From Grammothele lineata (taxonomy: Eukaryota; Basidiomycota; Agaricomycetes; Polyporales; Polyporaceae): a stretch of DNA of 64,000 nt. Below are positions 58,673-64,000 of this stretch, piece after piece (within the stretch, counting starts at the first letter, position 1; every line of letters starts with the position of its first letter). The notes under the pieces were generated by a model. That model was not told the origin of the DNA. It saw only the letters and a list, made by a program, of their open reading frames with translations, and ran no database searches. Position numbers and translations under genes: made by a program. The stretch is taken from assembly GCA_002150815.3 (NCBI GenBank), contig NDFF03000028.1, positions 1-64,000 on the forward strand, read 5' to 3'.

Positions 58673-59808
58673 GACTTGAGAGAGAGTCGGCTTTTGCACC
58701 GGTTAATGAGATGCATTCTCAAGCTCGTGAGGCAGAACGTAGACGCACCATAAATTGGGATAGAAGCTTAAAGATAAAATGGCGAGCGAAGAAGAACGAT
58801 GAGGAATGCCGTCCGCCTAACGACTCTTATACTTTATCGTCCCCATGTACGTCGGAAGTACGGCCTATCGTGCACTGCAGAACTGCGTGTCCCGGAAGTA
58901 GCAAGCGATGGCTGTCTCGGGGCTGCGGAGAAACTCCCATCGCAGGTGCAAACTACCTTCAGAGAGCATTGCACTTAGGTGCCACCGCCCAACGACGCGG
59001 CTGGGCGTGATGGGACTAAGAAAGAACGCCTTTCCGGGACGAGAGCATGAGTGATCCCCAACACGTGAACGTTCGTAACATACCTACCACGAACCGGGAT
59101 CCAATATTCTCGTACTCGAGAAGATAAGGCGGAGAGTATGATGGATGCTAAGTTGACTTGACAGCTCTGTTTTCATGCTGTAATAGCAACAAATACCCTC
59201 AAAGGGGACATGGCTCTTGCACATTGATACTATGCCGCACCCTTCAGAGCATTCAAGATGGCTGGCAATCTCTTGTTTATCACCTAGCCTGATGCTATTT
59301 TTCCGAGCTGTTTGAACGTTTGTCAGTGGGTTTCGAATTGTTGAGCAAACTACCTATGTCCCCATTGACTGCGACCTCTGAGGAACCAACCACCGAACCC
59401 GAAGGTTGCTCGGAGGAAGTTTTCCCTCGGAGCTGAATTTGATATTGAGATGAGGGACCCGGGCGAGCGCCGCTGCGGCGGAGTGAAAGGGGACCGTCAT
59501 AGATACTACGGGGCTTGGCAGCCGGCATGAGAATGCTGAATCCTCGAAGCATCCGTCTGACCACTAAGCATAGTTGAGCGGTGGATGAGGTCGGAGCAAC
59601 TGCCAACAGCTCGAGGGCTACAGGATCATATCACGTCAGCCGGGCGCTTATGAATAAAAACAACAGTCGTTGCATGGCGTTGCGCGCAAGCCGTAGGACA
59701 CACGAGCAAGCATCATCTTCAAGCCTACAGGACTAAGACTCCGAAGATTTGGTAGGCCAGTAAGAGCTAGCACGAAGCGATCGGCGTGATGCACTGTGGG
59801 TTATGAAC
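58673..59808. other. Intergenic with a possible orphan exon
   Basis: A minus-strand frame at 59295-59632 reads like an exon: after a CTGTAG acceptor come L-E-L-L-A-V-A-P-T-S-S, then RSIYDGPLSLRRSGARPG, ending S-N-S-S-E-K-stop. No convincing upstream exon is found before the AKR gene, so it is either a small gene or a relic. The rest shows nothing. Confidence 0.35.
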
Positions 59809-60926
59809 TCAGGTACGAATGACCGTAAGTACACCGTCCACGAACGAATGCACGTCAGCGAGGTCGAGTTTCTCAGTTGCGACGGCGTCATCCATATGTT
59901 TCTCTTGGGTCGTACCAGAAAGAGGCGTGACTCCGTTCACCTGTGCAATTCTAAAAACCACCTGCGCGGGCGTGCAGCTCTTCGTCGTAGCGATAGCGCG
60001 AATGTCCCGGTTTGCAAGAAGCTTCGGTGAACCGGACAATGTCCAAAAGGATCTGTGAAGAGCTCAACACTTGAGTATGCTTAGCCAACTTGAGCTGTGG
60101 CGACATCTTACTGGTATTGGATTCCACGCTGGACGCAGTACGCCCAAACGTCCGAGTCCCAGTGGTTTCCCTCAAACCACCGGTTCTGAACAACGTCCGG
60201 CGGCGCCCCGCCTTCTCGCTCGAGCGCATCGAGTACGGCAGTGTCGTACGTGTTACTGACACCGATCACGCGCACGATGCCTGACGTACGCAGCGCAATC
60301 AGGGTACGCCACGCTAAAATTGTCTGCGACAGGGTGGGCAGGGGTGAATGAAGGAGCACGCTGTCGAGGTATGTCGTGCGGAGCTGCCTGAGGGACGTCT
60401 GCACGGAAGATTCGACTTGAGTTGCGATATCGGCGCGAGGATCGTAAGGGAGTGGCTGGGATGAATCTTGCCCGCCGATGGGAGTGTATCTAGAAGAAAA
60501 CGGGGCTCAACGAGCGCCGCACCATGTCATTGACCGGACACGCACTTGGTCTGGATAAATAGATCTTCTCGCCGAAAGCCGTGTTCATCGTACAACTTCT
60601 GCAACGCAGCACCAACAAGGTCCTCTCTGTGATCCTCAAGTTTCAATCGCTTTGTTGTCGCCTAGATAGCTGTAATAACGTGCCTGTAATGCTTAGGCTG
60701 GCATGCTACACCGCATGGAGACAGCGTCTGTCGTGAGAAGCTATACCGGTTCGTCCGCACATACCTGTATCGATTGCACGAAATCCGTGCAGGACGGCAC
60801 TCACAACAAGAGCAGTCGTACGTTCCTTCTTCCTGTAGTAAGCCAATCGCTCATATCAACTCGTCTATGGGGAGGTAACAACACTGCTCACCAAGCAGTT
60901 CCGTAAATGATCTTGGCCGTGGTCAT
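59809..60926 (-). CDS. Aldo-keto reductase
   Basis: Six exons (60926-60892, 60832-60765, 60705-60684, 60626-60546, 60489-60112, 60052-59809) give 275 residues. The catalytic tetrad is complete: Asp in FRAIDTA, Tyr in PKHYREDLVG, Lys in FIQTKYTP and His in SVLLHSP. Later motifs include VRVIGVSN, VVQNRW and the NADPH-binding VTPLSGTTQEKH. The size is normal for a short AKR. Enzymes of this fold reduce aldehydes and ketones with NADPH; the substrate is unknown. Exon 3 is only 22 nt. Intron 3 (60627-60683) needs a GC donor, AG|GCACGT, because only this join restores H-Y-R-E-D-L-V-G. The usual TIM-barrel N-terminus is short (MTTAKIIYGTAW). Confidence 0.93.
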
Positions 60927-61530
60927 CGCGTTCTACCAAGTCCAGTATAAACAAGCGTCCGCGCTGTAGGCTCGGAGAAGCTGACGTCAACGTTGAACGT
61001 TGATGGATGCCCCGGACTTCTCACGCGTGTGCAAGCCGAGTCTAAGCGCCCATGCTGCACTCGCGAGTTCGAATCCGTAGCAAAGCGCTTTCTATTGACC
61101 TATCTGTGTTCTTGGTCTGCACTACCAGGTGTAAGAAATTCAGGAATATGAAGGGGATTCATTCAGCCGTACAACACAGTTGATTCCATGCGGCTCAGCC
61201 TTCATGGAAGGAATGCAAGGTTTCCTATAGACAGGAACAAACCCTGCTACTGCGCAATGCTGCACCAGTACTGGGAGTTCGTACGAAATCGGCAGAGGGC
61301 AGACCGCGAGATTGCGGGTCAAAGATAAAGTAGTAGACGTCGGTTATGTATCGGTCGCAGGAGCTCCGGGACAGTCTTGAACCCACTCCAGATCGGAACT
61401 TCATCTATCGGCAGCAAAAGAATGGAATAATCTGTGGTATCACCTGAAATGGGCAACGTGGTATACAACAACCCAATAGCCACATCACCCGTAAGAATAC
61501 ACACCCCTCAGGTCCTACACGGTCAGTCCC
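60927..61530. other. Intergenic
   Basis: This is the promoter of the AKR gene and the 3' region of the protease gene. No other gene is supported. Confidence 0.55.
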
Positions 61531-64000
61531 TTATGCTGGCACCTGCACGCCGACTACGGGGCTCAACCAGCTCTCATAGTCTTCTTCCTTTTTGATATCG
61601 CCCGTGACCTTGAGCGCACGAAGAAGGATACGGTACGAGCCGTTGGGGATCGTCGTCCCGTTGGCGAAGGTAGGTGTCGGGAACGTAAGCTCGTTGAAGC
61701 CCGTGCCATCCTGTGCGTCGATCATTGAGTCAGTGTTATAGATGGGATAACACAAGCCGAGAGAAAATGGAGAACGTACATCCACATCCGAGTTGCGTGG
61801 CTGCCAGTCGGCTTCGAAGAGCGTGCCGACGGTCTTCACCTTGGCGAAAGTTCCGCTACTGGGGCCGAACGGGAACGTGAACGTCGAGCGCACAAAGACG
61901 TGCGAGTCCTCCTGCCCCGCCCGCGCGCTGATCGTCGGCGTGAAATGGATGTTGGAGTCAACGAGGTCGAAGCGGAGCACAGGCGTGCCGAAGTTGAGGC
62001 GCATGACGACCGACGGGAAGTCATTGTCGACGAACGTGAAATTCGCGGGGCCGTCGAGGATATTACCCCCGGCGTCAACAAGCGCGGGGATTGGAACTCC
62101 GAAGAAGAAGTCGGTATTGTCAATGACGGTCATGTCCTTCAGCGAAGCTCCCATGCCTAGGTACGAGACTTGGTAACGCTCGTCCCCGTTTGCGAGCTCA
62201 AGGAAGCCGGAGAAGACGGGGAACAATGCCGGATCGATACCAGAGGGGGGTGTGATCGACACGGAAACCGTCTGGCTGAAACCGGGGGAAACGGTGAATG
62301 TCTGTGGTTGGACTTTGACAACGGCGGCTGCAGCTGAGATGGGCACTGGGCCATCTGCGGGGAAGATGCTGTCGGGTTGGATAGTGAGCGCTGTGCCAGC
62401 TGGGATGTGCGCGACCTTGAAAGTCTTCTTCGTCTTTCCCGTGTTCTTCACAGTAAACGTTTGTCTGACAGTACACGTTACAGTCAGGGATAAGGATATA
62501 GCTCGCGAACTGGCACACTCACTTGCCATGGAAGTGTGCGGTGTCGTTCGTAATGAGCTCGGAAGGAGTGATGAGGACCTCAGCGTGGATCGCCCGGAAC
62601 GCATCCACCAAACCTGCGCCCTGCTGAGTGACGGTCTGGAGTGGGTCCCCATCCGTGTGGCTCGAAGCGACGCGTTGTGCGGTGGTCTCGAAGAGCGTAC
62701 GTGCAATGCGGCCGACTGCAGGTGACGTACCGCGAGCCTCGAATAGCAGCGCGGATACACCCGCCATGAAAGGCGTGGCCATCGAGGTGCCGGAGAGGAC
62801 GGCAAACGTGCCGAGCGCAACAGGGAACGTTGACAGAATGTTTCCACCAGGCGCAGCGACTGCGGGCTTGAAGAAGAAGTCATTCGAGGGACCGTAGCTA
62901 GTGAAGGAGGAGATGAGACCGCCGTCAGGATCGGGGAAATCGAAGTTGGCGCCGGTTTGAGGGAAAGTAATCGATACTGAGGAGCCAGACGCGATGGCTT
63001 TGACGAGCTAAAGTCTAGAGTCAACATGGAATTGGGTATACATTGCGGAGAGGACTTACGGACACACCGTCAGCAGCCTGGATCAACGCAGCAGTAAAGT
63101 TTCCAACATCGATCGCTGCAAAACCGTTGCCATTACTAAGGAGTGCAGTGAGTTGCACGTCAATATATCCAAAAGACAGGAGACGTACTCGTAGATAAGC
63201 GTAGCGTTACCACCTTTCGCTGCGATGTTGGTTAACTTCGTCACCTTAGGAGAGAGATGTCTATCAGTCGAAGAAGTCGGCAAAACGCCCTTGAATAGCG
63301 TCACTCACAAAAGTGCATGTCCCACGACGAACGAGAACCACAAAGCCGGACAGGTCTGGAGTGTCATCAGGCAGGGGGTTGCATGCATCATCAACGACGG
63401 TGGTGTCGTCGTTCGTCACGAACAAAGGCCGCGTGCCATCGACCGGGAACGGGAAGAGGCTGTAATAAGGGACAGGATCGTGTTCAATGCCGCTGATTGT
63501 CGCGTTTTGGAGAGGGATGACGGTGTTGTCGAGACTTGCGACGGAGATGGCGTCGATGGCGTTTCCGGGACTGGAAGTGTACCAGGAACCTACCGACCCA
63601 TCATTGCCTAATAATCAAAATCAATGACGTGGGATCAATGATATGATCGCGCGAACTATAGCACAGAGGAATTTATGATGAGGACGCACCCGCGGCTATG
63701 GTAACAATACGGCCTGAGGCGGCAATACGGCTGGAGACGACGGAACTAGAGCTTTCCGTCCATCCATCGGACCCGCCAAGGGACATGGTGAGAATGTTAT
63801 TGCCGTCTTGGACTCCACGAAGGAGTGCCTCAACAATGACTGCAGACGACGTTCAGAGACCGCAGTCAGCTAGGAAGCCGGATTGAAGGAACGTACTATC
63901 ATCCGAGACCACCCCCTCACACCCGAAAATCCTGTAGGCATTTATCGACGCCTTATACGCAACACCGCTGATATTGAACGGGTTAGTGGGGTCAGCGCCA
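61531..64000 (-). CDS. Subtilisin-like serine protease (S8) with PA domain, 5' end missing
   Basis: The gene runs off the right edge, so its N-terminus with the catalytic Asp and His is not in the window. Visible are ISGVAYKASINAYRIFGCEG, the oxyanion-side segment NNILTMSLGGSDGW and TIAAGNDGSVGSW, a protease-associated (PA) insert (LSGFVVLVRRGTCTF to GNATLIYEY), and the catalytic Ser in VLSGTSMATPFMAGVSALL. A long C-terminal beta-rich region with a Fn3-like (DUF1034) look follows (ITPSELITNDTAHF, GDERYQVSYLG, ANFTFVDNDFPSVVMRL), ending VVGVQVPA. This order fits secreted Vpr-type subtilases. Several introns of about 50 nt interrupt it. It is likely extracellular, though the signal peptide is not visible. 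Confidence 0.93.

Noticed and set aside
1..64000. CRISPR arrays, bacterial operons, riboswitches, rRNA genes
   Set aside because: None are visible; gene architecture is fully fungal and no regularly spaced short repeats occur.

Overview
The window is nuclear DNA of a filamentous basidiomycete, most likely a wood-decay Agaricomycete (polypore-like). Genes are dense in 45-70 nt introns with GTNNGN donors and CTNA-type branch points. A pepsin-family protease closely resembles polyporopepsin, and fungal housekeeping genes (TFIIA large subunit, V-ATPase c'', CCR4, mevalonate diphosphate decarboxylase, TVP38) are present. Exon joins were worked out by hand from splice signals and reading frame. No bacterial-type operons are present.

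Layout. 1-12.5 kb: two copies of a 1.19-kb TIR element in opposite orientation bracket a membrane protein with a degenerate aspartic-protease-like ectodomain, TOA1, a small Ala/Arg-rich protein and a Vps3844-type membrane protein. 13-19.6 kb: a FMN reductase, a CUE-domain protein, a gene-free 2.4 kb, then a secreted aspartic protease. 20.6-31.3 kb: a pseudokinase, a TPR/J-domain co-chaperone, a six-knuckle CCHC protein, V-ATPase c'' and an ARL3/ARFRP1-type GTPase sharing a 169-bp divergent promoter, and a ClC chloride channel. 32-49.6 kb: a tRNA-Ser(CGA), several unknown genes and three paralogues of the same kinase family, separated by gene-poor, decayed-looking DNA. 49.9-64 kb: MVD1 and CCR4 diverging from one promoter, TVP38, an aldo-keto reductase and the 3' part of a subtilisin-like protease running off the right edge.

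Most striking is the family of four kinase-like genes, all on the + strand. Three have nearly identical exon lengths (285/38/319-322 nt core). The fourth, at 20.6 kb, has lost the catalytic Lys, Asn and DFG yet keeps an intact spliced frame, so it is a good candidate for a maintained pseudokinase. Three genes need a GC-AG intron for a sensible protein. Trafficking and proteostasis genes (Vps3844, CUE, J-protein, ARL3, VMA16, ClC, TVP38) are frequent, but I see no functional cluster beyond ordinary neighbourhood.
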